DNA of 64,000 bases from Staphylococcus hsinchuensis (lineage in GTDB: Bacteria; Bacillota; Bacilli; Staphylococcales; Staphylococcaceae). The position numbers and the translations under genes were made by a program. This document shows positions 19,888 to 28,551 of this stretch, one piece after another. Under the pieces are notes generated by a model, which saw nothing but the letters and a program-made list of their open reading frames with translations, did no database searches and was not told the origin of the DNA. The stretch is from assembly GCF_038789205.1 (NCBI RefSeq), contig NZ_CP128355.1:1116001-1180000 (forward strand). Reading direction: 5' to 3'. Position 1 is the stretch's first letter. Each line of letters opens with the position of its first letter.

Positions 19888-19943
19888 AAGAGATTCGGAT
19901 AGACGCCATGATTCAAAATGTGCACTATCCGAGTCTCTTTTAA
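19888..19943 (+). terminator. Terminator after the VOC pseudogene
   Basis: AAAGAGATTCGGATAG pairs with CTATCCGAGTCTCTTT across a 24-base loop, followed by TTTTAATTTT. Confidence 0.75.
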
Positions 19944-19984
19944 TTTTAAATAGAATCTTTATTTTTTGAGTTTATGTATATTGA

Positions 19985-20149
19985 TTATTTTTTCATTTTA
20001 TCTATATCTTGTGAAACTAAAGTTAATAACTCTTCTGTTTCGTTATCAGTTAACTCATCTGAGCCTTTAATTCTTACAACGGTCCCCTTATCTGTTTTAA
20101 CGTGGTAAACAGGCTCGTTGTCTTTATATACTTTACGCAATACTTCCAT
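19985..20149 (-). CDS. Small protein, unknown function
   Basis: 54 residues, MEVLRKVYKDNEPVYHV…, a compact beta-rich N-half and a helical Glu/Asp-rich C-end (LTDNETEELLTLVSQDID). I start at ATG 20149, just after AAAGGGTGATGGT; a longer frame upstream starts with a non-coding-like stretch. Not recognised. Confidence 0.65.
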   Translation of the reverse strand: MEVLRKVYKDNEPVYHVKTDKGTVVRIKGSDELTDNETEELLTLVSQDIDKMKK

Positions 20150-20249
20150 ACCATCACCCTTTTTTCTAAAACAAACCAAAACACTCAAATATAATAAAGA
20201 TAAACAATCGCATAGACATTTTATTTCATTCATCATTATATAAAATAAA

Positions 20250-20274
20250 TGATAATGTATTATCCTAATGATAA
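20250..20274. promoter_or_regulatory. Fur/PerR-like inverted repeat
   Basis: GATAAT-GT-ATTATC plus a further TGATAA nine bases on. This resembles the GATAATNATTATC core of Fur-family boxes but has a 2-base spacer instead of 1. It lies between a leftward small gene and a rightward short ORF. Confidence 0.4.
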
Positions 20275-20346
20275 CTTTTTTGTATTTTATTTTCCAACAG
20301 TTTGATTATAATGAATTCGAAATAAATAATGGTGTTTGAAATAAGG

Positions 20347-20406
20347 ATGTTGGTTGCTTTGAAAAAATTTATCCATAAGTGGAAGGGACATAGAAAACCG
20401 TCGTAA
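20347..20406 (+). CDS. Candidate 19-residue cationic peptide
   Basis: ATG after ATAAGG opens MLVALKKFIHKWKGHRKPS, stop TAA. It is basic, with hydrophobic residues spaced as in an amphipathic helix. Its last four codons form the left arm of a strong terminator, so transcript and ORF end together. Too short to judge by coding statistics; a TTG start would give 15 residues. Confidence 0.4.
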   Translation: MLVALKKFIHKWKGHRKPS

Positions 20407-20430
20407 AACATTCATTTTACGACGGTTTGT
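20397..20430 (+). terminator. Strong terminator overlapping the 19-residue ORF
   Basis: ACCGTCGTAAAA-CATTCA-TTTTACGACGGT, twelve perfect pairs, then TTGTATACT. The T-run is weak. Confidence 0.75.
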
Positions 20431-20453
20431 ATACTATTGGTACATTTGAAATA

Positions 20454-20702
20454 TTACAAATCAACAATTGTTAATTTGTGATGTTGTTCATCTACTTCAA
20501 CTTTTAATGCTTTGCTATTATTTTCAACATGTGTTGCAACAACTTGATTATTTTCAACGGTGAAAGTAACTTCACTTAAAATGCCCATTGCAAAATCATT
20601 AATTGCACTCACAATCGAAATAGAATGTTGGTCTTCTTGAATGGAAAATTCATGCTTACTTTGATTATCAATTTGCCAATCGGGGAAGTAAGTTAGTTTC
20701 AA
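20454..20702 (-). CDS. Hypothetical soluble protein
   Basis: 82 residues, rich in beta-strand-like alternation (ISIVSAINDF, EVTFTVENNQVVATHVENN, LKVEVDEQHHKLTIVDL). TTG start with AGGAGG eight bases upstream. Not recognised; it sits in a run of small leftward genes. Confidence 0.65.
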   Translation of the reverse strand: MKLTYFPDWQIDNQSKHEFSIQEDQHSISIVSAINDFAMGILSEVTFTVENNQVVATHVENNSKALKVEVDEQHHKLTIVDL

Positions 20703-20750
20703 AGTAAATGCCTCCTGAGTTGTGTTGAAATATCTATAATTTATAATAAT

Positions 20751-20933
20751 CTAGCTAAATACGAGAGAAAAGACTATACCCACGACTCCGAAAACGATTA
20801 ACATTACAGTTAAGCCGAGCAAAGATTCTTTCGCTTCACTAGAATTTCTTACTTTATATATAATTAAAGAGATAATACCACTGACTAAAAATATTACGGA
20901 TAACCAAAATACGATCATAAAATGAACGCTCAT
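20751..20933 (-). CDS. Small membrane protein, two helices
   Basis: 60 residues, hydrophobic at about 5-25 and 38-59 with a short charged loop (KVRNSSEAKES). GAGGAGGTGCG before the ATG. Unknown function. Confidence 0.7.
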   Translation of the reverse strand: MSVHFMIVFWLSVIFLVSGIISLIIYKVRNSSEAKESLLGLTVMLIVFGVVGIVFSLVFS

Positions 20934-21149
20934 ATTGACGCACCTCCTCGAAACAATCCAAATACTATAAATAATATCCTTATTTTATCATTTATACCAT
21001 TTCAGCAGTAGCAGAAAAGTTTCTTTTCCCTATAAGTTAGAAGAAAAGTCACTATTTTATTTTATATTTTCGTGTATAGTTACAATTATTTAATAAATAT
21101 TTGTATTTAAGTTATACTAAAAATAGATTCTTAAAAAGGAGAGTTAAGT

Positions 21150-21356
21150 ATGACTGAAGTAAATAAAGTGATTTACATCGTTTTAGCATTATTTTTAGGT
21201 AGTTTCGGCATTCATAAATTTTATGCTGGCAAAAAACTTTCAGGTTTCTTACATTTAGCATTCTGTTGGACATTTATACCACATTTAATCGCAATCATTA
21301 GCGCAATTATGACGTTATTCGTACCATCTGATGAAAATGGTAACATCGCTGTTTAA
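21150..21356 (+). CDS. TM2-domain membrane protein
   Basis: 68 residues. The TM2 signature is clear: a first helix ending LALFLGSFGIHKFYAGKK, then a second helix with W and P residues (CWTFIPHLIAIISAIMTLF). TM2 proteins are small, two-helix membrane proteins whose role in bacteria is unknown. AAAGGAGAG ribosome site. Confidence 0.88.
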   Translation: MTEVNKVIYIVLALFLGSFGIHKFYAGKKLSGFLHLAFCWTFIPHLIAIISAIMTLFVPSDENGNIAV

Positions 21357-21417
21357 TTTTCTATAAAACTTAAAAGTTAATGAAGACTTGTCTTTGATCG
21401 GATTTATTTTCAGCACA

Positions 21418-21466
21418 AAGAGCAACTGAGTTCAATTAAATAACATGAACTGAGTTGCTCTTAATT
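21418..21466 (+). terminator. Terminator after the TM2 gene
   Basis: AAGAGCAACTGAGTTCA pairs with TGAACTGAGTTGCTCTT (one mismatch) across an 11-base loop, followed by AATTATT. Confidence 0.7.
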
Positions 21467-21557
21467 ATTAAAAAAAGATGTGTAATTATTGTCTATAACC
21501 TATGATTTAGTCGACTTTTGAGACGATTTTTCTAGTGTCACGAAAATTTTACAATCT

Positions 21558-21587
21558 TTACAAAGTTAGTATACATACTGGTATAAT
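21558..21587 (+). promoter_or_regulatory. Probable promoter with extended -10
   Basis: TTACAA - 18 bp - TATAAT, with TGG directly before the -10 box. A second weaker set (TAGACA - 16 bp - TATGAT) follows at about 21633-21660. Either could drive the YozE-like gene. Confidence 0.6.
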
Positions 21588-21723
21588 AGGAATATCTCGA
21601 ATTCGAAATATTAAAGTTATATTTTAGGAATAGACAAATTATTTAAATTTGATATGATTACAATTAACATTCAAAGTTATAAAAATATTTTCATTAAATT
21701 TTATAAAAATCGAGGTTGAAAAA

Positions 21724-21939
21724 ATGACATTTTATGATTTTGTAATTGGCTTTATTGATGATGATACACCACTTGGTAAGCTTGCAAATTGTATCATGGT
21801 GAATCAAAGTTTTCCTAAACATGAAACTTGTCTTGATACCTTGCGCGATTATTTTTATGACAATTACCTAGATGGTGAAGTGTTGGCTTCAGCAAACAGA
21901 GCATTGAGTTTATACGGTTCTAGTGTATCTTATAATTAA
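21724..21939 (+). CDS. YozE-like (SAM-like fold, UPF0346) protein
   Basis: 71 residues: MTFYDFVIGFID…PLGKLANCIMVNQSFPKHETCLDTLRDYFYDNYL…. The FYDF start, the NQSFPK motif and the helical pattern fit the YozE_SAM_like family of small Firmicutes proteins. Function unknown. Start ATG follows CGAGGTTGAAAA, a modest ribosome site. Confidence 0.65.
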   Translation: MTFYDFVIGFIDDDTPLGKLANCIMVNQSFPKHETCLDTLRDYFYDNYLDGEVLASANRALSLYGSSVSYN

Positions 21940-21954
21940 TACATTAATCAGGCA

Positions 21955-22194
21955 CTAGTATTTCGTATAATACCAATTCTGTTTTTCTAATGCGACTTTG
22001 ATGTCGGCTGTTTTAAAATTAATTTCGTTATCTATAATTGAAAATGGTTCAATTATATTTTGGGCCATCCAGGAACTTATGAGTTCATTAGGTAAACCAT
22101 CAAGTTCCATATCACTTTTACTTAATACAAAGCATTCCCAATCAAGTGAAATGTTGGATGGGTTAATGTAGTTACACTCATTTTGTGGTTGCAT
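21955..22194 (-). CDS. Hypothetical protein
   Basis: 79 residues, soluble, with Trp residues in LDWECFVLSK and LISSWMAQNIIEPFSI and a C-terminal KQNWYYTKY. AAGGGGTG precedes the ATG. Convergent with the YozE-like gene. Not recognised. Confidence 0.6.
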   Translation of the reverse strand: MQPQNECNYINPSNISLDWECFVLSKSDMELDGLPNELISSWMAQNIIEPFSIIDNEINFKTADIKVALEKQNWYYTKY

Positions 22195-22534
22195 AGATAA
22201 ACACCCCTTAAAATATATGTCATACAGTTAAACGCGTTTGATATTTTTTTTACAAACGCCTTGCTGTAAATATTTAATCATTATGAAATGTATGGCGTGT
22301 AATTAATACATTCTAATGAAATAATTGACATTGATTCGTGTCGTTATTTATGTATTCCCCTTTTTTTAGATGTTTGAACCTTATTTTTCAATATTTCCAT
22401 TAAAAAATTGGAAACATGTGGGTGACATGCTTCCAATCATCTACTTTTTCTTTTCAATTTAACTTCTTTAATTTATTTATTTTTCTCCAAGCTTTTCTAT
22501 CATTATTATTTATAGTCATAATAGATTTTGAGAG
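22195..22534. other. Intergenic region left of the citrate transporter
   Basis: 340 bp. The only clear element is a leftward terminator at 22401; about 100 bp between it and the transporter stop carry nothing recognisable. Confidence 0.5.
22401..22437 (-). terminator. Terminator of the citrate transporter transcript
   Basis: TTGGAAGCATGT-CACCC-ACATGTTTCCAA followed by TTTTTTAATGG on the - strand. Confidence 0.85.
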
Positions 22535-23830
22535 TTACCACGGAATAATGCCTAATATACATGCGACAAGTATCATAAATAGGCTGGAACCAATTGCCCA
22601 CTTAATTACGACACGTTGGTTTTGACCGTATTCAATATCTAACATACCTACAAGTAAATATCCCGCTGCATATAAAGGACTTAACACGTGTAAAGGCTGA
22701 CCGAGTACAGACGCTTTAGCCATATCAATTTTGGACACTCCAAATTGATGTGCAGATTCAGCTAGAATTGGTAATACTCCGTAATAAAATGGATCATTTG
22801 CCATAAAATATGTGAAAGGTCCACTTAGTACTGCAGTGATAATTGCGAAATGACTCCCCATCGCATCTGGAATAATATGTACTAAAGTATTTGCCATTTC
22901 ATCTACCATCTTTGTTCCATCCATTACTCCTGTGAAAATACCTGATGCAAACACTAAACTGATTACAGATAAAACATTGCCAGCGTGTTTTTTAACTACT
23001 GAATTTTGGATGCTTAAATTTGGATAGTTGATCAATAATGCTACTCCGAACCAAACCATAAATAGAACAGGTATGGGTAATACTTCAAGAACGAGACAGA
23101 CGATAAGCGAAATCGTTAAAATTGCGTTTGGAATAATCATCTTTGGTCTCTTTAATAAAGATTCTTCTTTCGTTTCGTCTTTCTTCACATCTTCTAATTC
23201 AATGTCAGATTGATATGATAATGTTTTACGTGCTCGTTTACCTAAAATAAATGCAACGATTAATGCAAATAAAATTCCTGCAGCCATCACTGGAACGAGT
23301 GGAATAAATACATCCTCAGTTGAAACTTGTAAAGCAGAAATAGCCCTTGCTGTTGGTCCTCCCCAAGGCAGCATATTCATTACGCCAATTGATAATAGCG
23401 CTAACGTTGAAAGCGTGTATAAACTCATACCAATCTTTTTATAAAGTGGCATCATTGCCGTTACTGTGATAATAAAAGTTGTTGTCCCGTCACCATCTAA
23501 TGCTACCATTGAAGCTAAGATGACAGTTCCAATAGTAATTTTTACTGGATCCCCTTTAACAACTTTAATAATTTGATTAATGACAGGTTCAAATAAACCT
23601 GCGTCAATCATGACACCGAAATAGAGAATGGCAAATGTTAACATAATGCCTGTCGGTGCTACAGTTTCTATCCCATCGAGCATATATTTACCAAGCCCAG
23701 AGTAGAAACCTCCAATTAATGCGAAAATAGTTGGGATTACAATTAAAGCAATCAAAGCTGACATCTTTCGTGTCATAATCAATGCCATGAATACAATAAT
23801 CATAATAAACCCGAGTATTGCTAAATTCAT
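22535..23830 (-). CDS. CitMHS-family citrate-metal transporter
   Basis: 431 residues with about 11-12 membrane segments. Diagnostic motifs: VALDGDGTTTFIITVTAMMPLY (about 108-129) and PWGGPTARA (about 155-163), typical of the Mg2+-citrate (CitM) and Ca2+-citrate (CitH) symporters of Bacillus. It imports metal-complexed citrate with protons. The central loop (about 205-230) is hydrophilic. There is no adjacent two-component regulator like CitST. Which metal is preferred cannot be told. Confidence 0.9.
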   Translation of the reverse strand: MNLAILGFIMIIVFMALIMTRKMSALIALIVIPTIFALIGGFYSGLGKYMLDGIETVAPTGIMLTFAILYFGVMIDAGLFEPVINQIIKVVKGDPVKITIGTVILASMVALDGDGTTTFIITVTAMMPLYKKIGMSLYTLSTLALLSIGVMNMLPWGGPTARAISALQVSTEDVFIPLVPVMAAGILFALIVAFILGKRARKTLSYQSDIELEDVKKDETKEESLLKRPKMIIPNAILTISLIVCLVLEVLPIPVLFMVWFGVALLINYPNLSIQNSVVKKHAGNVLSVISLVFASGIFTGVMDGTKMVDEMANTLVHIIPDAMGSHFAIITAVLSGPFTYFMANDPFYYGVLPILAESAHQFGVSKIDMAKASVLGQPLHVLSPLYAAGYLLVGMLDIEYGQNQRVVIKWAIGSSLFMILVACILGIIPW

Positions 23831-23853
23831 AAAAAAACCCCCTTATTCATATG

Positions 23854-23862
23854 ATTATATCA
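23854..23862 (-). promoter_or_regulatory. Extended -10 element for the citrate transporter
   Basis: TGATATAAT on the - strand (TGn plus perfect -10), 24 bp before the start codon. No good -35 at standard spacing. Confidence 0.5.
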
Positions 23863-24039
23863 ATTTCAGAAAATTTATAAAATTGAAATTATTGATTTGG
23901 TTTAATTTTTTCGAAAAAGATGATATTGTTTTGAAAACTTAATATTTTAATTTTTTTATATATAAGAAAACTAGAATAATATTGTCTTGCGTTACATAAA
24001 TGTGGTAATGTAGAGTTGGATATAAAGGGGGCGTAACTG

Positions 24040-24147
24040 TTGAAGTCCTTAATTACAATTACTGTATCATTATTAATTCTCGTGTTAATTGCTTTTTTAA
24101 TATTAAATCTATTTCTGCCAAGATTTTACAATGAGAAAGATGATTAA
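24040..24147 (+). CDS. 35-residue membrane protein
   Basis: TTG start, AAGGGGG eight bases upstream. The peptide is one membrane helix (ITITVSLLILVLIAFLIL) followed by NLFLPRFYNEKDD. It stands alone between divergent and convergent genes and ends shortly before a bidirectional terminator. The strong ribosome site and tidy membrane topology make it a plausible real gene. Function unknown. Confidence 0.6.
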   Translation: MKSLITITVSLLILVLIAFLILNLFLPRFYNEKDD

Positions 24148-24199
24148 CCCGAGTGGGGATAGTGCAACGTGAATTTAACAAACATAAGGTAAAAAAATA

Positions 24200-24236
24200 T
24201 GGCGAGTGAATGCTTAAACATTCACTCGCCATTTGT
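24200..24236. terminator. Bidirectional terminator
   Basis: TGGCGAGTGAATG-CTTAAA-CATTCACTCGCCA with A/T-runs on both sides, between the 35-residue gene and ohr. Confidence 0.9.
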
Positions 24237-24258
24237 TATATATAAACGCATCTAGTTA

Positions 24259-24684
24259 TTATTCTGCAACTTCAACGTTTAAGTCAACGTCGATGTTACC
24301 ACGTGTTGCTTTAGAATAAGGACAGAAGTTATGCGCATCTTCTAAATATTTTTCAGCGTCTTCTTGAGATAATACGTTGTTTACTTTTGCATTAATTGAA
24401 ACGCTTAATTTTGGACTTTCAGCATCTGGATCGTCTTCAAGACGTACTGTTAAAGTTACTTCTGGTTTAGCGTCTCTTACTTTGTTTTGTTTAAGAATTA
24501 AATCAAACGCACCATTAAAGCAAGATGCATAACCAGCTGCAAATAATTGCTCTGGGTTAGTACCTTTCTCAGCATCAGCTTGATCTGGAGGAATCACTGC
24601 TACGTCAATTGCTTTATCATCAGTATGAACATGACCGTTACGTCCGCCTGTGTTTACTGCACTAGTTTCATATTTTACTGCCAT
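24259..24684 (-). CDS. ohr: Organic hydroperoxide resistance protein (OsmC/Ohr family)
   Basis: 141 residues. Reduces organic hydroperoxides with a reactive Cys pair, seen in [14 protein letters not shown] and [13 protein letters not shown]. The length and the second motif fit Ohr better than OsmC. I start at ATG 24684 directly after AAAAGGAGGTT; a frame 24 bases longer overlaps that ribosome site. Thiol regeneration is by lipoylated proteins in Ohr systems. Confidence 0.92.
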   Translation of the reverse strand: MAVKYETSAVNTGGRNGHVHTDDKAIDVAVIPPDQADAEKGTNPEQLFAAGYASCFNGAFDLILKQNKVRDAKPEVTLTVRLEDDPDAESPKLSVSINAKVNNVLSQEDAEKYLEDAHNFCPYSKATRGNIDVDLNVEVAE

Positions 24685-24903
24685 TTTATAACCTCCTTTT
24701 ATCTTCATTATATGTATTACCCACGTTTACGTTTTTCCAATCATTTCATTCCAGTTCAGTTTTTCATTTAAATTCAAGCCGTTAGTGAAACAGAGCATCA
24801 TCATTCTGAAAGAACATATGCATTTATTAATTATAGAAAAATTGATAAACTTAGACCAATCGAAGTGTAAGAAGAACTATTTTTACAAAGGAAGTCTAAT
24901 TTT

Positions 24904-25623
24904 ATGGCAAATACACAAATAGCAGTGACGATTGAACCTGAATCGTTATTAAATCAAACAACCAAAGAACAGTTAATTCTTTTTCAAGCATCATTCGACA
25001 TCATTGAATTAAGAATAGATCAATGGGAAAAGGCATTTACGGCACAATTAATTAAAGCATTAGAGGCACTCCACGCTTTAGAATTAAATAAACAAATATT
25101 GGTTACGTACCGAACACTTTCACAAGGTGGTTCAGGGAAGCTGGACGAAGATGAATATATGAAACTATTGACCGAAATTATTCAAATCGATTCTGTGGAT
25201 ATGATAGATGTAGAATTTGATAAATCAAAATTCCGCGACCCTTTAAAAGCATTAATTGCCCAAGCGAATCATAAAGATATCGAAGTTGTATTATCTTACC
25301 ATGACTTTCAAGAGCCCCCTTCATTAGAAGAACTTAAACACCTTTACTTTAAAATGCATCAACTTGCACCAGCATATTTAAAGGTTGCGGTGATGCCTAA
25401 TGATAAACTTGATGTCATTCATCTACTTGAAGCACTTGCAATAACGGCTGAACATGTACCGCAAAAAGCGATAGGTATCGCGATGTCACATTTAGGTATC
25501 GTTTCAAGAACTGCGCAAGGTCTTTTTGGTGGAAGCGTTTCATATGGTTGCTTAGATGAGCCGAAAGCACCAGGACAAATACATGTTGAACGCTTGAAGC
25601 AATTACTTGAAGTGTATGAGTAA
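24904..25623 (+). CDS. aroD: 3-dehydroquinate dehydratase, type I
   Basis: 239 residues, TIM barrel. Third step of the shikimate pathway by a Schiff base. Motifs: IIELRIDQWE near the N-terminus, the catalytic His in VVLSYHDFQ, the Schiff-base Lys in AYLKVAVMPN, and GIAMSHLGIVSR and FGGSVSYG near the C-terminus. AAAGGAAG ribosome site. It stands apart from other aro genes. Confidence 0.96.
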   Translation: MANTQIAVTIEPESLLNQTTKEQLILFQASFDIIELRIDQWEKAFTAQLIKALEALHALELNKQILVTYRTLSQGGSGKLDEDEYMKLLTEIIQIDSVDMIDVEFDKSKFRDPLKALIAQANHKDIEVVLSYHDFQEPPSLEELKHLYFKMHQLAPAYLKVAVMPNDKLDVIHLLEALAITAEHVPQKAIGIAMSHLGIVSRTAQGLFGGSVSYGCLDEPKAPGQIHVERLKQLLEVYE

Positions 25624-25691
25624 TTTGAAATGTAGCCTTTTCTGATTTATAATTGAAAATAGTTATCATTTGACGAAAGGGAGATTAAGTT

Positions 25692-26234
25692 ATGGAACTA
25701 CAAGAAGCGATAGCACAACGTAGAAGCATCAAAATCTTCAAAAGAGATATGAATATAGACGACAATCGTTTATATGAAGCAATAGATAATGCGACAGATG
25801 CTCCCAACCATGGTTTGAGACAACCATGGCGAATTGTTCATATTACGAAAGATCGATTAGGTGAAATGAGTAAACAGCTTACAAAGATTACATTTCCAGA
25901 CGAACCAAATAAACAAAAGGATCATTATGATACTGTTACGAATTTAGGTGGTATGCTTGCACTCATCGTAAAAGAAGAACCTGATGTGAAAGATAATTTA
26001 GAAAATCATATGGCCTTTGGTGCATTTGCTCAAAACTTAATGTTGCTCTTACACGAGGCCGGCATAGGTAGTTGTTGGAAGACACCAAAATATATTTTCA
26101 ACAACAAGGATATTGGTGCGATATTTAATTTAGCTGAAGATGAAAAACTTGTAGGTTTTCTTTATTTAACAGACTTAGAAGTGGACATGCCTCATCCTAA
26201 ACGTAAAAAACAAAATTTCGTACAAAAATTTTAG
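25692..26234 (+). CDS. Nitroreductase-family protein
   Basis: 180 residues, FMN-dependent nitroreductase fold. IAQRRSIKIFKRD at the N-terminus supplies the FMN phosphate-binding Arg residues, then ATDAPNHGLRQPWRI, GAFAQNLMLLLHEAGIGSCWKTP and VGFLYLTDLE. Resembles the small YdjA-like branch. Substrate unknown. GAAAGGGAG ribosome site. Confidence 0.9.
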   Translation: MELQEAIAQRRSIKIFKRDMNIDDNRLYEAIDNATDAPNHGLRQPWRIVHITKDRLGEMSKQLTKITFPDEPNKQKDHYDTVTNLGGMLALIVKEEPDVKDNLENHMAFGAFAQNLMLLLHEAGIGSCWKTPKYIFNNKDIGAIFNLAEDEKLVGFLYLTDLEVDMPHPKRKKQNFVQKF

Positions 26235-26285
26235 TAGTCGGATGGAATACAAGCTGTTAAAAATATTTCAGAATAAGAATAAAAC

Positions 26286-26450
26286 GGGAGTGGGACAGAA
26301 ATCGTATTTTCTATTAGAGTTTTCCTAGTCCCACCCCGGCAAGGATGACTAGGATTGAAAAAGCTTGTTCTAAGCGCATTTACAATTCAGACATTTACTG
26401 CCAATTTGACAACGAGTCTGAGACACCTATTTTTGTCTCAGACTCGTTTT
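26286..26450 (+). repeat. Interspersed intergenic repeat, copy 2
   Basis: Same order as copy 1: GGAGTGGGACAGAAATCG, TAGTCCCACCC, GACTAGGATTGAAAAAGC, CAATTCAGACAT, closing hairpin GAGTCTGAGAC...GTCTCAGACTC and T-run. Differs by scattered substitutions. Confidence 0.9.
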
Positions 26451-26566
26451 TATACATGATACAAAATGAATGATTAATATAATACCCTCCAAAAGATTTC
26501 AACTAAAAATCTAATGGGGGTAAATTAAAATGTAATGTCCTTAAAGTTTTAAAAGTTGAGTATATA

Positions 26567-26887
26567 TTATTTAAAAGTTTCTTCTAAAAATGATTCAACT
26601 TGTTCAGGTGATTTTGCATTTGCTGAATGTAAGTGCGCAACTTTATCTCCATTTTTGAATACAAGTAAACTTGGGATACCCATCACTTCGTTATCAGCAG
26701 CTACATCTTCTAATTCGTCGCGATTCACTGTAAACCATTGATAGTCGTTATATTTTTCTTTGATTGGATCAATCCACATGTCCATAGCTTTACAATCTGG
26801 GCACCAGCCTGCTTCGAATTTAACGATAACGGGTTGGTCACTTTGTATAGTTTCATTAAAGTTCTCTGTAGAGTTAATAGTTTGCAT
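26567..26887 (-). CDS. Thioredoxin-like protein
   Basis: 106 residues, one thioredoxin fold. Active site KFEAGWCPDCKAMD (CPDC rather than CGPC), cis-Pro region VMGIPSLLVFKNG. Start ATG 26887 follows AAGGAGAATTACG. It is not the main thioredoxin TrxA because of the altered CXXC; probably a redox-specialised protein. Divergent to the ArsC-like gene. Confidence 0.9.
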   Translation of the reverse strand: MQTINSTENFNETIQSDQPVIVKFEAGWCPDCKAMDMWIDPIKEKYNDYQWFTVNRDELEDVAADNEVMGIPSLLVFKNGDKVAHLHSANAKSPEQVESFLEETFK

Positions 26888-27029
26888 CGTAATTCTCCTT
26901 TTTCTGTTTTTAATTGGTTTTATTATAACTAACATTTTATGGAAATAAAAAAATTCAGCTTAATTTATAGAGCGTTTTCATTCGATTTTTGATATATTAG
27001 ATATAAGTTATTAGAGGAGGTTGAGCATT

Positions 27030-27383
27030 ATGATAAAATTTTACCAATATTCCAATTGTACAACTTGTAAAAAAGCAGCCAAGTTTTTAAAAGACTATGG
27101 TGTTAGCTTTGAACCGATTGATATCGTCCAACATACACCTACGAAAGGTGAGTTCAAAGAAATTTTAAAAGGTACAGATATTGAAATAGATAAATTGTTT
27201 AATACACGTGGTGCAAAATATCGTGAACTCGGTTTAAAAGAAAAACTTAAATCATTAAGTGATGATGAGAAACTTGATTTATTATCATCAAATGGCATGC
27301 TCATTAAAAGACCATTAGCTGTATCAGGGGACAAAGTTACAGTAGGTTTTAAAGAAGAGGAATATAAACAAACTTGGCTATAA
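27030..27383 (+). CDS. ArsC/Spx-like thioredoxin-fold protein
   Basis: 117 residues. N-terminal CXXC in YSNCTTCKKAAKFL and the family motif LIKRPLAVSG with GFKEEEYKQTWL. This is the YusI-like arsenate-reductase branch, not Spx itself: it lacks the typical Spx RNA-polymerase region as far as I can judge. Start at ATG 27030, nine bases after GAGGAGG; an in-frame TTG three codons earlier abuts the ribosome site. Confidence 0.87.
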   Translation: MIKFYQYSNCTTCKKAAKFLKDYGVSFEPIDIVQHTPTKGEFKEILKGTDIEIDKLFNTRGAKYRELGLKEKLKSLSDDEKLDLLSSNGMLIKRPLAVSGDKVTVGFKEEEYKQTWL

Positions 27384-27541
27384 ATTGTCACCATTTATAC
27401 CTATGTATAATTGATCTGTGACAGTTGCTAAGGATTGTTAAGATGCTTATTAACGGTAATCATATGATTTAAGTAAATAGTTGAATGTCATAAAGTCATA
27501 TGGCATTATTAACTTGTAATATTATTTAGGAGGGGATTCTC

Positions 27542-27922
27542 GTGGCAGTACCGAATGAATTAAAATACTCCAAGGATCACGAATGGGTTAAAGTTGATGG
27601 AGAAACAGTTACAATAGGCATTACAGAATACGCACAAAACGAATTAGGTGATATCGTATTCGTTGAGCTACCAGAAGTAGACGATGAACTTAAAGAAGAA
27701 GACACATTTGGTAGCGTTGAATCTGTCAAAACAGTTTCTGAATTATACGCACCAGTTTCTGGTAAAGTAGTAAGCGTTAATGACGAACTTGAAGATAGCC
27801 CAGAGTTTGTAAATGAATCACCATATGAAAAAGCATGGATGGTTAAAGTTGAATTAAGTGATGAAAGTCAATTAGATTCATTACTATCAGCAGACCAATA
27901 CGCTGAAATGATTGGTGAATAA
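27542..27922 (+). CDS. gcvH: Glycine cleavage system H protein
   Basis: 126 residues. Lipoyl domain; the lipoylated Lys is in [19 protein letters not shown]. Carries the aminomethyl group between P, T and L proteins and in Gram-positives also passes lipoate to other enzymes. GTG start after TTAGGAGGGG. The gcvT-P genes are not nearby, which is usual in staphylococci. Confidence 0.96.
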   Translation: MAVPNELKYSKDHEWVKVDGETVTIGITEYAQNELGDIVFVELPEVDDELKEEDTFGSVESVKTVSELYAPVSGKVVSVNDELEDSPEFVNESPYEKAWMVKVELSDESQLDSLLSADQYAEMIGE

Positions 27923-27933
27923 TATTAAGATTT

Positions 27934-27967
27934 AACTCCATGATACATACTATCTTGGAGTTTTCTT
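27934..27967 (+). terminator. Terminator of gcvH
   Basis: AACTCCA...TGGAGTT with a 15-base loop, then TTCTTTAT. Confidence 0.65.
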
Positions 27968-28158
27968 TATATATTATTTTTAAAAACCTATATTAGAGTT
28001 TGTATATGTTATATCTCACGGACTACGACGATAAATTACGTAAAATGATCTTGATTATTAAATAATTTTTACGTATTTGTAATTGATGTTTATAAGTTTA
28101 TTGTATTGTTAAGAACTAAAGAGTAGATTTATTATCAACTTTATAGAAGGTGGATGTC

Positions 28159-28551
28159 ATGACGATATTAAACCAAGTGATTATTGTCGAAGGGAAATCA
28201 GACAAAAAACGTGTAAAGCAAGTGATAGATCAACCGATTGATATCATATGTACAAACGGAACTATGGGTATTGATAAATTGGATGCCATGATTGAATCAT
28301 TATATGACAAACAAGTTTATATACTCGTTGATTCAGATGATGAAGGTGAAAAAATCCGTAAATGGTTTAAAAAATATTTAAGTGAAAGTAAACATATACG
28401 TGTCGATAAGCAATATTGCGAAGTAGCTAGATGTCCAAAACCGTATTTATCAAAGGTCTTATCTAAACATGGTTTTGACGTTCGTGACGAAGAAAAGGTT
28501 GCTAAGGCACGATTAGATTATATAGCTGAGAGGGTAAGTTTATTAACATGA
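28159..28551 (+). CDS. Small Toprim-domain protein
   Basis: 130 residues. Toprim motifs are intact: QVIIVEGKSDKKR with the catalytic Glu at the N-terminus and YILVDSDDEGEKIRKWF with the DxD. Resembles the Toprim half of RNase M5/primases, but lacks other domains. It overlaps the next gene by 4 bases (ATGA), so the two are coupled. The substrate is unknown. I chose ATG 28159 over a GTG 9 bases upstream because GAAGGTGG is the ribosome site. Confidence 0.85.
   Translation: MTILNQVIIVEGKSDKKRVKQVIDQPIDIICTNGTMGIDKLDAMIESLYDKQVYILVDSDDEGEKIRKWFKKYLSESKHIRVDKQYCEVARCPKPYLSKVLSKHGFDVRDEEKVAKARLDYIAERVSLLT

Larger units (their letters stand above)
21357..21723. other. Intergenic region between TM2 and YozE-like genes
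   Basis: 367 bp containing a terminator (21418) and a promoter with an extended -10 (21558); between them nothing codes. Confidence 0.6.

Noticed and set aside
22416-22625. Rightward 69-codon frame at the end of the citrate transporter
   Set aside because: Overlaps the transporter terminator and its C-terminal codons; no ribosome site.
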